From Candidatus Sumerlaeota bacterium (GTDB lineage: Bacteria > Sumerlaeota > Sumerlaeia > SLMS01), in contig JADZDZ010000298.1 of NCBI GenBank assembly GCA_020850785.1, positions 1 to 6,747 of the forward strand: a stretch of 6,747 nt of DNA, written 5' to 3'. Of the stretch, positions 1 to 6,747 are shown piece after piece (position 1 is the first letter of the stretch; each line of letters starts with the position of its first letter). The notes under the pieces are model-generated. The model saw only the letters and a list, made by a program, of their open reading frames with translations, searched no databases and was not told the origin of the DNA. Position numbers and translations under genes: made by a program.

Positions 1-138
1 CAACCCTTCCCGAAACCGATGGTAACGGTGACCGGGTTTACGCTGAGCAACCCCGCAGAGGCGCTGATGATGAGTCAGGTGCATGATGGCATCCACTGGG
101 GGATGATGCTGGCGCTGGCGAGGGCGCTAAAGGGGTAG
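1..138 (+). CDS. C-terminal fragment of a DinB-like (YfiT/DinB superfamily) protein
   Basis: The first base starts an in-frame codon and the frame stays open for 45 residues to a TAG at 136-138; the N-terminus lies outside the window. The visible part has a short Pro-rich stretch, then a helix carrying HDGIH (residues 28-32 of the fragment) and ending in a hydrophobic, Arg-containing turn with Leu-Lys-Gly at the C-terminus. An H-x3-H pair followed by a Gly and a helix ending in Arg-x-Leu-x-Gly is the usual last helix of DinB/DinB_2 four-helix-bundle proteins, where the two His help bind a divalent metal. Members include thiol-dependent transferases and many uncharacterised stress proteins, so no substrate can be named. 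A terminator-like hairpin follows 20 bases after the stop. The call rests on one helix and its motif. Confidence 0.6.
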   Translation, partial: QPFPKPMVTVTGFTLSNPAEALMMSQVHDGIHWGMMLALARALKG

Positions 139-331
139 CGATCGGGGGCGGGATTCGGAAAAAACACGCCGGAAACCCGCCCGGCAGATGGTTTTTTCGG
201 TTCCCAGCCGGCAAAGGCCGATCCCTGTTGCAAAATTGGGATTGCCTGAGGGGGGTGTGCTGTGGAGCCTCCCCCGGCCCTGCGCTTGGGCGCGGCAATA
301 AATACACGAAAGTTCAGCAAGGTTTCCTCTC
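139..331. other. Intergenic region between the DinB-like gene and rpmG
   Basis: This stretch holds the hairpin at 158-198 and then the presumed rpmG promoter and leader. I could not find a convincing -35/-10 pair. The TTGCAA at 228-233 has only a G-run at the matching -10 distance, and the A/T-rich AATAAATA near 297-304 has no good -35. A G6 run (250-255) can pair weakly with C5 at 271-275. An AAGG at 319-322, nine bases before the ATG at 332, is the likely rpmG ribosome binding site. No open frame here looks coding. Confidence 0.5.
158..198 (+). terminator. Terminator-like hairpin after the DinB-like gene, possibly bidirectional
   Basis: A GCCGG/CCGGC stem (168-172 with 181-185, 8-base loop) is followed six bases later by six T (192-197). 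An outer pairing of GAAAAAAC (158-165) with GTTTTTTC (191-198) extends the structure, so a T-run also follows the stem on the minus strand. It sits just after the stop at 138 and before rpmG, which fits a terminator. A competing stem, GGGCGGG (146-152) with CCCGCCC (176-182), is possible. Confidence 0.5.
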
Positions 332-514
332 ATGGCGAAGAAGCAAAACCGCGTTCAGGTGATCCTGGAATGCACCGAATCCCGCGGCCAAGGCGTGAAG
401 GGCATCTCCCGCTACGTCACCGTCAAGAACAAGAAAAACACGACGGAGCGCCTTGAAATCAAGAAATACAACCCCTTCCTTAAGAAGCACACGACGCACA
501 AGGAAGTGAAGTAA
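332..514 (+). CDS. rpmG: 50S ribosomal protein L33 (zinc-free type)
   Basis: This 60-residue protein is a small component of the large ribosomal subunit near the E site. The sequence is highly typical of the family. It starts [16 protein letters not shown], followed by the [12 protein letters not shown] core (about residues 26-37) and the basic [18 protein letters not shown] tail. The only cysteine is in LECTE; the C-x2-C pairs of zinc-binding L33 are missing, so this is the zinc-independent form. Sixty residues matches forms seen in Bacteroidetes-like lineages, whereas the proteobacterial form is nearer 55. The ATG at 332 has AAGG nine bases upstream and gives the expected MAKK start. The gene is not followed by tRNA-Trp, secE or nusG, its frequent neighbours; an unusual hairpin and the groESL operon come next. 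Confidence 0.97.
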   Translation: MAKKQNRVQVILECTESRGQGVKGISRYVTVKNKKNTTERLEIKKYNPFLKKHTTHKEVK

Positions 515-587
515 TCATAGCGGGTTTTGGGCGGCGTTTGGGACTGGAGTCCCGAAGGTCCCCGTAACCGCAGCAAAGTCGTTTGGG

Positions 588-658
588 CCGTGCTTTTCGG
601 CGTGAATTCGTGGTTCGATCAAACCGCGGATTGATGCTGAAAAGCACGGATCGTTTTT
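588..658 (+). terminator. Very long near-perfect hairpin with T-tract, candidate rpmG terminator or structured RNA
   Basis: Bases 588-615 pair with 622-649 around the 6-base loop CGATCA. The 28-position stem has one mismatch (G604/G633) and three G-T pairs. The outer 12 pairs run CCGTGCTTTTCG with TGAAAAGCACGG. Four bases later come five T (654-658). Position 74 bases after the rpmG stop and the T-tract favour an intrinsic terminator. The stem is far longer than a usual terminator, so a dispersed palindromic element or a regulatory RNA are alternatives. Confidence 0.55.
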
Positions 659-660
659 AG

Positions 661-683
661 CCGCCGCCCAGCGGTCGCGGCGG
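661..683. repeat. GC-rich inverted repeat upstream of groES
   Basis: CCGCCGC (661-667) pairs perfectly with GCGGCGG (677-683) around a 9-base loop. It begins two bases after the T-tract of the preceding long hairpin. No T-run follows, so it is not a terminator by itself. In a GC-rich genome a 7-base stem can be chance. Confidence 0.4.
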
Positions 684-707
684 ATCGCTTCAGGTGGCGC
701 CTCCCTG

Positions 708-741
708 TTTCATTTTGCCCCAAAGGTGGGACGAAATGGAA
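708..741. repeat. Inverted repeat in the groES upstream region, possible operator or leader hairpin
   Basis: TTTCATTTTGCCCC (708-721) pairs with GGGACGAAATGGAA (728-741) around the loop AAAGGT. Thirteen of 14 positions pair, two as G-T, with one C-A mismatch. The right arm overlaps a second symmetric site, AATGGAATCCATT (735-747). Its place upstream of a heat-shock operon makes an operator or 5' leader structure plausible, but it does not match CIRCE. Confidence 0.4.
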
Positions 742-857
742 TCCATTCCCACGGCGCACAGATTTCATTTCTCACCATTTATGGGCTGTTTCTTCATTCC
801 GCGGTTCTGGCGCGCCCCTTGCAACTTCCTGCCCCGGAAAAAATAAAACCCTCATGC

Positions 858-863
858 AAGGAG
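858..863 (+). promoter_or_regulatory. groES ribosome binding site (AAGGAG)
   Basis: AAGGAG lies nine bases before the ATG at 873. It fixes the groES start there, rather than at the upstream in-frame ATG at 726, which would add 49 residues unlike any GroES. Confidence 0.9.
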
Positions 864-872
864 TTGCACGAA

Positions 873-1163
873 ATGCCGATTAAGCCACTTCACGACCGCG
901 TCCTGCTGGAACGCATCGACGACGCGGAGCAGAAGAGCGCCGGCGGAATCATCATTCCCGATACCGCCAAGGAAAAACCCATCGAAGGCAAAGTGATTGC
1001 CGTGGGCGATGGCGCCCGTTCCGACGATGGAAAGGTGACGCCGTTGGTTGTGAAGCCCGGCGACCGCGTGCTGTTCGGAAAGTATTCCGGCACGGACGTG
1101 AAGTCCGGCGGCAAGGAATACCTGATGGTTCGCGAGAGCGAGATTCTGGCGATCATCACCTAA
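873..1163 (+). CDS. groES: Co-chaperonin GroES (Hsp10/Cpn10)
   Basis: This 96-residue protein forms the heptameric lid that closes the GroEL cage in the cytoplasm. The sequence starts [16 protein letters not shown], the conserved first strand. The mobile loop follows at about residues 16-36, with the hydrophobic IIIP segment (26-29) that docks on GroEL apical domains after the conserved SAGG. The roof region (about 44-56, GDGARSDDG) and the [15 protein letters not shown] barrel strand follow. The end, [13 protein letters not shown], is normal, and length matches the family. The start at 873 is set by AAGGAG at 858-863. groEL follows after 101 bases on the same strand, a classic bicistronic operon with a spacer somewhat longer than usual. 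No CIRCE element was found upstream, so the mode of heat-shock control is not visible. Confidence 0.98.
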   Translation: MPIKPLHDRVLLERIDDAEQKSAGGIIIPDTAKEKPIEGKVIAVGDGARSDDGKVTPLVVKPGDRVLFGKYSGTDVKSGGKEYLMVRESEILAIIT

Positions 1164-1188
1164 GGGTGAGGATCGGGGTTCAGGGCAG

Positions 1189-1203
1189 GAGTTTGGAAAA
1201 CTC
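1189..1203 (+). repeat. Small hairpin in the groES-groEL spacer
   Basis: GAGTTT (1189-1194) pairs perfectly with AAACTC (1198-1203) around a 3-base GGA loop. No T-run follows, so termination is unlikely. It could be an mRNA stability or processing element. Confidence 0.35.
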
Positions 1204-1222
1204 AAACACCACAATCAACTGA

Positions 1223-2896
<1,674 letters not shown>

Positions 2897-2929
2897 GAAT
2901 CGTCGCGAGAAATCGCTATGAGTAAAAGA

Positions 2930-2963
2930 GCCTCCTCCCCACCGGGGGGAGGCTTCTTTTTTT
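2930..2963 (+). terminator. Intrinsic terminator of groESL, probably shared with the convergent helicase gene
   Basis: GCCTCCTCCC (2930-2939) pairs with GGGGGAGGC plus one more G (2944-2953) around CACC. The ten pairs include one G-T. TTC and then seven T (2957-2963) follow. It lies 33 bases after the groEL stop. On the minus strand the same stem is followed by CTCTTTT, so it may also end helicase transcripts, though with a weaker T-tract. Confidence 0.93.
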
Positions 2964-2994
2964 CAGCGTCCAAACACGCCGGAAGCCGCCTCCC

Positions 2995-5652
2995 TCACTG
3001 CTTCTGTGCGCGATTCGTCGCGGGAGGCGTGTCGTGGCCCGCGAAGAAGCCCTCCATGTCCCGCATGAGATCGTGACTGAGCGCCTTGCGAATCTGCAGG
3101 TCCGGAAGCGATTGAAGGAAACGCCGACCGTAGCGCATCTGCGTGACACGTTTGTCCGCGATGATGACGGCGCCGCGATCCGTGCGCGAACGAATCAACC
3201 GCCCGAAGCCCTGCTTGAATCGAATGACGGCGCGCGGCACGACAAGGTTGTCGAACGGATCGCGTCCCTGCCTTTTCAGATATTCAAACTGCGCTTCCTG
3301 AATCGGATCGCTGGGAACGGCGAAGGGGAGCTTCGCGAGGATCAACAATTCCAGCGCGCGGCCCTTCACATCCACGCCCTCCCAAAAGCTCGACGTGGCG
3401 AAGAGGACGCTGCTTTCATCCTCGCGGAAGCGCCGCAGCAGCAGGTCGCGGCTGTCCTCCCCCTGGCGCAAAACGTCGATGCCGAGCTTGCGGATCGTCG
3501 GCTCGCAAAGATCAGCCACGCGGCGCAACTGGCCGAAGCTGGTGAAGAGGATGAAGGCGCGTCCGCCGGTGATGGCGACCGAATGGTTGATGAGGTTTGC
3601 AAGCTCCTCATCGAAGCCCGCATCACGGGGATCGGGCAGGTCCGTTGGCACGCCGAAGAAAACCTGATTGCGATAATCGAAGGGCGTGGGGAGCACGTGC
3701 GTGTGAATGGGGCGCGGTTCCACCGGTTCGCGCTGAAGGATTTTCATTCCTTCCTCATCATACTCCGGTTCCGCATCGGCAGCGGGCTTCGGAATGCCGG
3801 CGCGTTCCTCGAAGAAATCGAAGGACTTGTCCACGGTCAATGTCGCGCTGGTCATCACCTCCGTCTTCATGCGATCATGAAGGGAAACCTTGAGCAGCTC
3901 ACGCACGTCCACCGGCGCAAGGCAGATGCGAACGATCGTGTCCCGCGCGCTGCCCTGCCGCGACGCGGCCAGTTCAACCCAGCGGCAATTGCTGTCGTCT
4001 GATTCGAGGAAGGAAACGATCGACTTGCGAAGCGTGTCCAGCCGCCCGATGATCGCACCCCATTCAAGGCGGGAATTCTGGATCAGCAATTCCGCCTTTT
4101 CATCAAGGTCTGAAAACGACGCCAACACTTCGCGATTCAGTTCCACGAATTGAAGGATTTCCTGGGCCATCGCCTGAAGCAGCGTTTCGCATTCGTCCTT
4201 CCAGAGCGGATTCGTCTTCAGTTCCTCCGTGATGCGAATGCGCTGCTCCTCGCGCGGCTTGATCCCCTCGATGCCGGCAATGCGCATGAAGTTGCTGCCA
4301 AAATCGCCGATCATGAAATCGAGCGAATCACGCACGTCCGCCACGCGCGGCATGATGTCGTACAGCAGCTTCTGGATGCGCGCGTCGCTGGCTTCGATCA
4401 ATCGCCGCGTGGTCATTGTTTCCAGCGCCTCCTGCACGCTGCCAAGGACGCCATGGCCCCCGCCTTCCCGACGATAAAGGCGACCGAACAACTGCCGCAC
4501 CCCGACGCGCGTGATGACCTGCGCCAGATTCTTTGTCGCGACTTCCTCCAGGTGATGCGCCTCGTCAAGAATCAGCCGCTTGTAGGGGGGAAGCACCACC
4601 GCCGTGGAGTAATTGTTGCTCTGCCGCCGGACGGAAAGGTCGCTCATCAGGAGCGAGTGGTTCACAATAAGCAGCTTTGCCCGCGCGGCGCGGCGCCGTG
4701 AATTGTAGTAGAAGCATTCCTCATAGAACGGACACTTCACGCGAAGGCAGTTGTCGGCCTCGCTGCCAACGCGCTCCCACACTTCCGCGCGGGGCGATGC
4801 GGGAAGCTCGCCACGATCTCCCACGGCGGTCTTTCCAATCCAATCAAGAACGTCGCGCAATTCCTTCTGGAATTCATCCTCGATCAGTGAAAGCGCACTG
4901 TCCGCGGCGAAGCTCGCCTTACGCTTGCAAACGTAGTTCGAACGCCCCTTCACAATCTCCACTTCAAATTCCTCGCCGATGGCCGCGCGCAGCATCGGGA
5001 TGTCCTTGTGCAGAAGCTGTTCCTGAAGGTTGATCGTGTTCGTGCTGATGACCACCCGGTCCTCATTCTTCAACGCATACAGGATTGAGGGAACAAGATA
5101 GGCGAAGGATTTTCCCGTGCCGGTGCCCGCTTCGATCACCGCGATGCCGTCCTCATTGAAGGCGCACGCGACGGCCTCGCCCATGGTGCGCTGCTGCGGG
5201 CGATCCTCGTAGGCATCGACGATGTGCGAGAGCGCACTGCGCGGCGCCAGTGCCGCCGCCACTTCCTTCTCCCGCAGCAAAACCTTCTTCTTCGGATCGT
5301 GGGCCTTCACGATCACGCGGCAACGGGAGCACTCGTCATCGATGATGTAGAAGCCGATCCCCTCATTTCCCATAGCGGATGCGATCCCAAGGTCCGCCTC
5401 CGACGGCATCAGGTCGCCGCCGGGGTGATTGTGTATCAGGATATCGCCCGGCTTCGCGCGCGCCGTGATGGCGGGGACGCAGTCATCCTTGCCAAACGCG
5501 TGGGATTCAACTTCGTCGATCAGACCACCTTCTCCGCGCTTTGCGATGAAGAAGACCTCCACGGCGCCAGCCTGCGCGATTTCAGACGCGCAGTAAGCGG
5601 CGGCATCAGCAGTAAAGAAGTGGGAGGACGAGCCTTCGATGGGGGGCGACAT
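2995..5652 (-). CDS. RadC-like JAB/JAMM domain fused to a DinG/XPD-type Fe-S helicase
   Basis: From the ATG at 5652 this is an 885-residue cytoplasmic protein. Residues about 12-117 resemble the RadC JAB domain. HNHPGGDLMPSEAD (74-87) gives the complete metal site H-x-H-x7-S-x2-D, with Glu32 as the likely catalytic Glu. Residues about 140-875 are an SF2 helicase of the DinG/XPD family: Q-motif-like DRPQQ, Walker A AGTGTGKS (175-182), four cysteines for a 4Fe-4S cluster (C242, C302, C307, C313), DEAH (363-366), TSATL (601-605), SSFWEGVDVKG (754-764) and QGFGRLIRS (814-822). DinG helicases unwind 5'-tailed DNA, R-loops and G-quadruplexes. The JAB role is unknown. The frame extends to an ATG at 5718 (907 residues), but those 22 residues look non-domain. 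Neither start has a good ribosome binding site, so the start is uncertain. Confidence 0.92.
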   Translation of the reverse strand: MSPPIEGSSSHFFTADAAAYCASEIAQAGAVEVFFIAKRGEGGLIDEVESHAFGKDDCVPAITARAKPGDILIHNHPGGDLMPSEADLGIASAMGNEGIGFYIIDDECSRCRVIVKAHDPKKKVLLREKEVAAALAPRSALSHIVDAYEDRPQQRTMGEAVACAFNEDGIAVIEAGTGTGKSFAYLVPSILYALKNEDRVVISTNTINLQEQLLHKDIPMLRAAIGEEFEVEIVKGRSNYVCKRKASFAADSALSLIEDEFQKELRDVLDWIGKTAVGDRGELPASPRAEVWERVGSEADNCLRVKCPFYEECFYYNSRRRAARAKLLIVNHSLLMSDLSVRRQSNNYSTAVVLPPYKRLILDEAHHLEEVATKNLAQVITRVGVRQLFGRLYRREGGGHGVLGSVQEALETMTTRRLIEASDARIQKLLYDIMPRVADVRDSLDFMIGDFGSNFMRIAGIEGIKPREEQRIRITEELKTNPLWKDECETLLQAMAQEILQFVELNREVLASFSDLDEKAELLIQNSRLEWGAIIGRLDTLRKSIVSFLESDDSNCRWVELAASRQGSARDTIVRICLAPVDVRELLKVSLHDRMKTEVMTSATLTVDKSFDFFEERAGIPKPAADAEPEYDEEGMKILQREPVEPRPIHTHVLPTPFDYRNQVFFGVPTDLPDPRDAGFDEELANLINHSVAITGGRAFILFTSFGQLRRVADLCEPTIRKLGIDVLRQGEDSRDLLLRRFREDESSVLFATSSFWEGVDVKGRALELLILAKLPFAVPSDPIQEAQFEYLKRQGRDPFDNLVVPRAVIRFKQGFGRLIRSRTDRGAVIIADKRVTQMRYGRRFLQSLPDLQIRKALSHDLMRDMEGFFAGHDTPPATNRAQKQ

Positions 5653-5831
5653 GGCTGGTTCGTTTTTATTTCTCCCCGGCTGGAATGCAAGCCACATCGC
5701 GCAGCTCGGCAAAACCATGACGAAATGGAAGCAAAGTCCTGATTTCGCGGAGGGACGTCGATCACCATGGACAGACCGCCATCAGAGCGCCTGTGTTTCG
5801 CTGGCAGGTGACCCCCTTGGAGGAAATGAAC
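5653..5831. other. Divergent intergenic region between helicase and dehydrogenase-like gene
   Basis: Both promoters should lie here. On the minus strand, an A/T-rich AAATAAAAAC about 15-25 bases before the ATG at 5652 could be part of a promoter, but its -35 match is poor. I found no convincing sigma-70 pair for the plus-strand gene. The 12-base GACGAAATGGAA (5719-5730) also occurs in the groES upstream region at 730-741. Confidence 0.4.
5819..5824 (+). promoter_or_regulatory. Ribosome binding site of the dehydrogenase-like gene (GGAGGA)
   Basis: GGAGG (5819-5823) lies eight bases before the ATG at 5832 and only two before the in-frame ATG at 5826. It therefore selects 5832. It is the strongest Shine-Dalgarno match in the window. 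Confidence 0.88.
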
Positions 5832-6747
5832 ATGAGGACATGCTCTTCCATTCTGTGCACGATGATGGTGGCAATGGCGGCAGGCGCATCCGCGCAAACG
5901 CTGGTTGATGGATCGCTTTCCGTTTCCGGTGTCTATACAAGTGGACCCGCGCTGAATTCACCCACGGGATTCGTGTTCATAGGTCCCAATGATCTGCTGA
6001 TCACGGAGAAGGCGACCGGCGAAGTGTGCCGCATGACGGGCGGCGTTGTGCAGGGAACCGTGGCGAATGTTTCGGTGAACAACAACAGCGAGCGCGGACT
6101 GCTCGGCATCGTGCTCGATCCGGAGTTCTCCACCAACAATTACGTCTACGTCTATTACACCTGGAGCGGTGATTCCAATCCGGCGAATGACTACAGCGAT
6201 TCCACCGTGGATCGGAATCGGATCGCGCGCTTCACTTGGAATCCATCCGCAGGAAGTTTCGGCGCACTGGAGAACGAGGTGGAAATCATCGCGCTTCCCG
6301 TGTTGAACGGACCGAATCATGACGGCGGCGTGATCATTTGGGGACCGCCAAGCGCCCCGGCGGCCAGCCAGAAATTGTATGCGGTGATTGGCGACCTGAA
6401 TCGCAGCGGCCAGAACCAGAATAACTCCTCCGGCGGCGTTTCCGATGACAGCGGCGTGATTCTGCGTCTGGAGGTGAGCAAGGGAGCGGTCCCGACGGTG
6501 ACCTGGGTGGCGGACAATCCCTTTGTGTCCGTGCCGGGCGCGAATGATTCGCTGCGGCGCACCTACGCATACGGTGTCCGCAACAGCTACGGCATCCTTT
6601 TCGATCCGCTTTCAAGCGCGCCAAGCACGCTGTGGATCACGGAGAATGGGCCCAGCGCCTACGATGAAATCAACGTGGTCGCCGCGGGATTCAACAGCGG
6701 ATGGAAGAACAACATGGGGCCGCTTTCCGCCGGTTACTTCGCCGGGA
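5832..6747 (+). CDS. Secreted PQQ-dependent sugar dehydrogenase family protein (GSDH/sorbosone dehydrogenase-like), 3' partial
   Basis: Open from the ATG at 5832 to the window edge, giving 305 residues without the C-terminus. Residues 1-21 form a signal peptide: an Arg near the start, a hydrophobic core ILCTMMVAMAAG and an A-S-A cleavage site before Gln22. The rest is a six-bladed beta-propeller of the glucose/sorbosone dehydrogenase family. Visible signatures are GFVFIGPNDLLITEK (46-60), ERGLLGIVLDPEF (87-99), NHDGGVIIWGP with His163, where the family has its catalytic His, LYAVIGD (182-188), YGVRN with Arg250-Asn251 that would contact PQQ, and ITENG plus DEINVV (269-283). It is exported and probably oxidises a sugar or aldose-like substrate outside the cytoplasm. 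Substrate cannot be told, and some family members may not bind PQQ. Any C-terminal anchor or sorting domain lies beyond the window. Confidence 0.9.
   Translation, partial: MRTCSSILCTMMVAMAAGASAQTLVDGSLSVSGVYTSGPALNSPTGFVFIGPNDLLITEKATGEVCRMTGGVVQGTVANVSVNNNSERGLLGIVLDPEFSTNNYVYVYYTWSGDSNPANDYSDSTVDRNRIARFTWNPSAGSFGALENEVEIIALPVLNGPNHDGGVIIWGPPSAPAASQKLYAVIGDLNRSGQNQNNSSGGVSDDSGVILRLEVSKGAVPTVTWVADNPFVSVPGANDSLRRTYAYGVRNSYGILFDPLSSAPSTLWITENGPSAYDEINVVAAGFNSGWKNNMGPLSAGYFAG

Larger units (their letters stand above)
515..872. other. Hairpin-rich intergenic region between rpmG and groES
   Basis: The 358-base gap has no credible gene. A frame open upstream of groES from 726 lacks a ribosome binding site and does not resemble any chaperonin extension. 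It contains three separate inverted repeats (588-649, 661-683, 708-741), plus the small palindrome AATGGAATCCATT at 735-747. I searched for the HrcA operator CIRCE (TTAGCACTC-N9-GAGTGCTAA) and did not see it, nor a well-spaced sigma-32-type CTTGAA/CCCCAT pair. The only weak sigma-70-like pair is TTGCAA (819-824), 17 bases, AATAAA (842-847). Confidence 0.6.

Noticed and set aside
588..649. Possible tRNA, from GGTTCGATC resembling a T-loop
   Set aside because: The bases flanking TTCGATC cannot form the T-stem, and there is no acceptor, D or anticodon arm; the bases belong to the long hairpin.
818..835. Sigma-32 heat-shock promoter CTTGCAA ... CCCC
   Set aside because: The boxes are only seven bases apart, while about 13 are needed.
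819..847. Sigma-70 promoter TTGCAA-17-AATAAA before groES
   Set aside because: Each box matches only four of six consensus bases and it would leave a leader of about 20 bases; too weak to annotate.
726..872. 49-residue N-terminal extension of GroES
   Set aside because: It has no ribosome binding site, is unlike GroES, and AAGGAG correctly serves the ATG at 873.
3034..4002. 322-codon plus-strand frame inside the helicase
   Set aside because: It is antisense to conserved helicase motifs, shows no recognisable family, and has no ribosome binding site.
5224..5742. 172-codon plus-strand frame over the JAB region
   Set aside because: It is opposite the conserved HNHPGGD motif and crosses the intergenic region; it is a shadow frame.

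Overview
The window is a GC-rich stretch of bacterial chromosome made mostly of ordinary housekeeping genes. It has five coding regions, two of them cut by the window ends. The 60-residue zinc-free type of ribosomal protein L33 resembles forms common in the FCB/PVC side of the bacteria. GroEL ends in a normal Gly/Met tail, and several genes have good Shine-Dalgarno sites. I read this as an uncultured FCB/PVC-like or neighbouring lineage; that placement is a low-confidence inference. I see no rRNA, tRNA, insertion sequence, CRISPR array or phage gene.

Layout. Bases 1-138 hold the tail of a DinB-like (YfiT/DinB four-helix) protein on the plus strand, followed by a terminator-like hairpin (about 158-198). 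rpmG (L33) is at 332-514. A 358-base gap follows, rich in inverted repeats, including a 62-base almost perfect hairpin with a T-tract at 588-658. groES (873-1163) and groEL (1265-2896) form the chaperonin operon. Its 101-base internal spacer holds three small hairpins, one of which places the groEL Shine-Dalgarno in its loop. A strong terminator at 2930-2963 closes groEL and also lies beyond the converging helicase gene.

The minus-strand gene (2995 to 5652, or to 5718 with a longer start) encodes a DinG/XPD-type iron-sulphur helicase. Its N-terminus is a RadC-like JAB/JAMM domain with an intact metal-binding motif. This fusion is the most interesting item in the window. Diverging from it, from 5832 to the right edge, is a secreted protein of the PQQ-dependent glucose/sorbosone dehydrogenase family. 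It has a clear signal peptide and an excellent ribosome binding site, and it runs off the window.

How the genes work together. groES and groEL form one folding machine. L33 belongs to translation, and the helicase most likely to DNA repair or R-loop/G4 removal. The secreted dehydrogenase-like protein acts outside the cytoplasm and shows no functional link to its neighbours. Apart from the JAB-helicase fusion and the hairpin-rich leaders, I do not see a new multi-gene system here.
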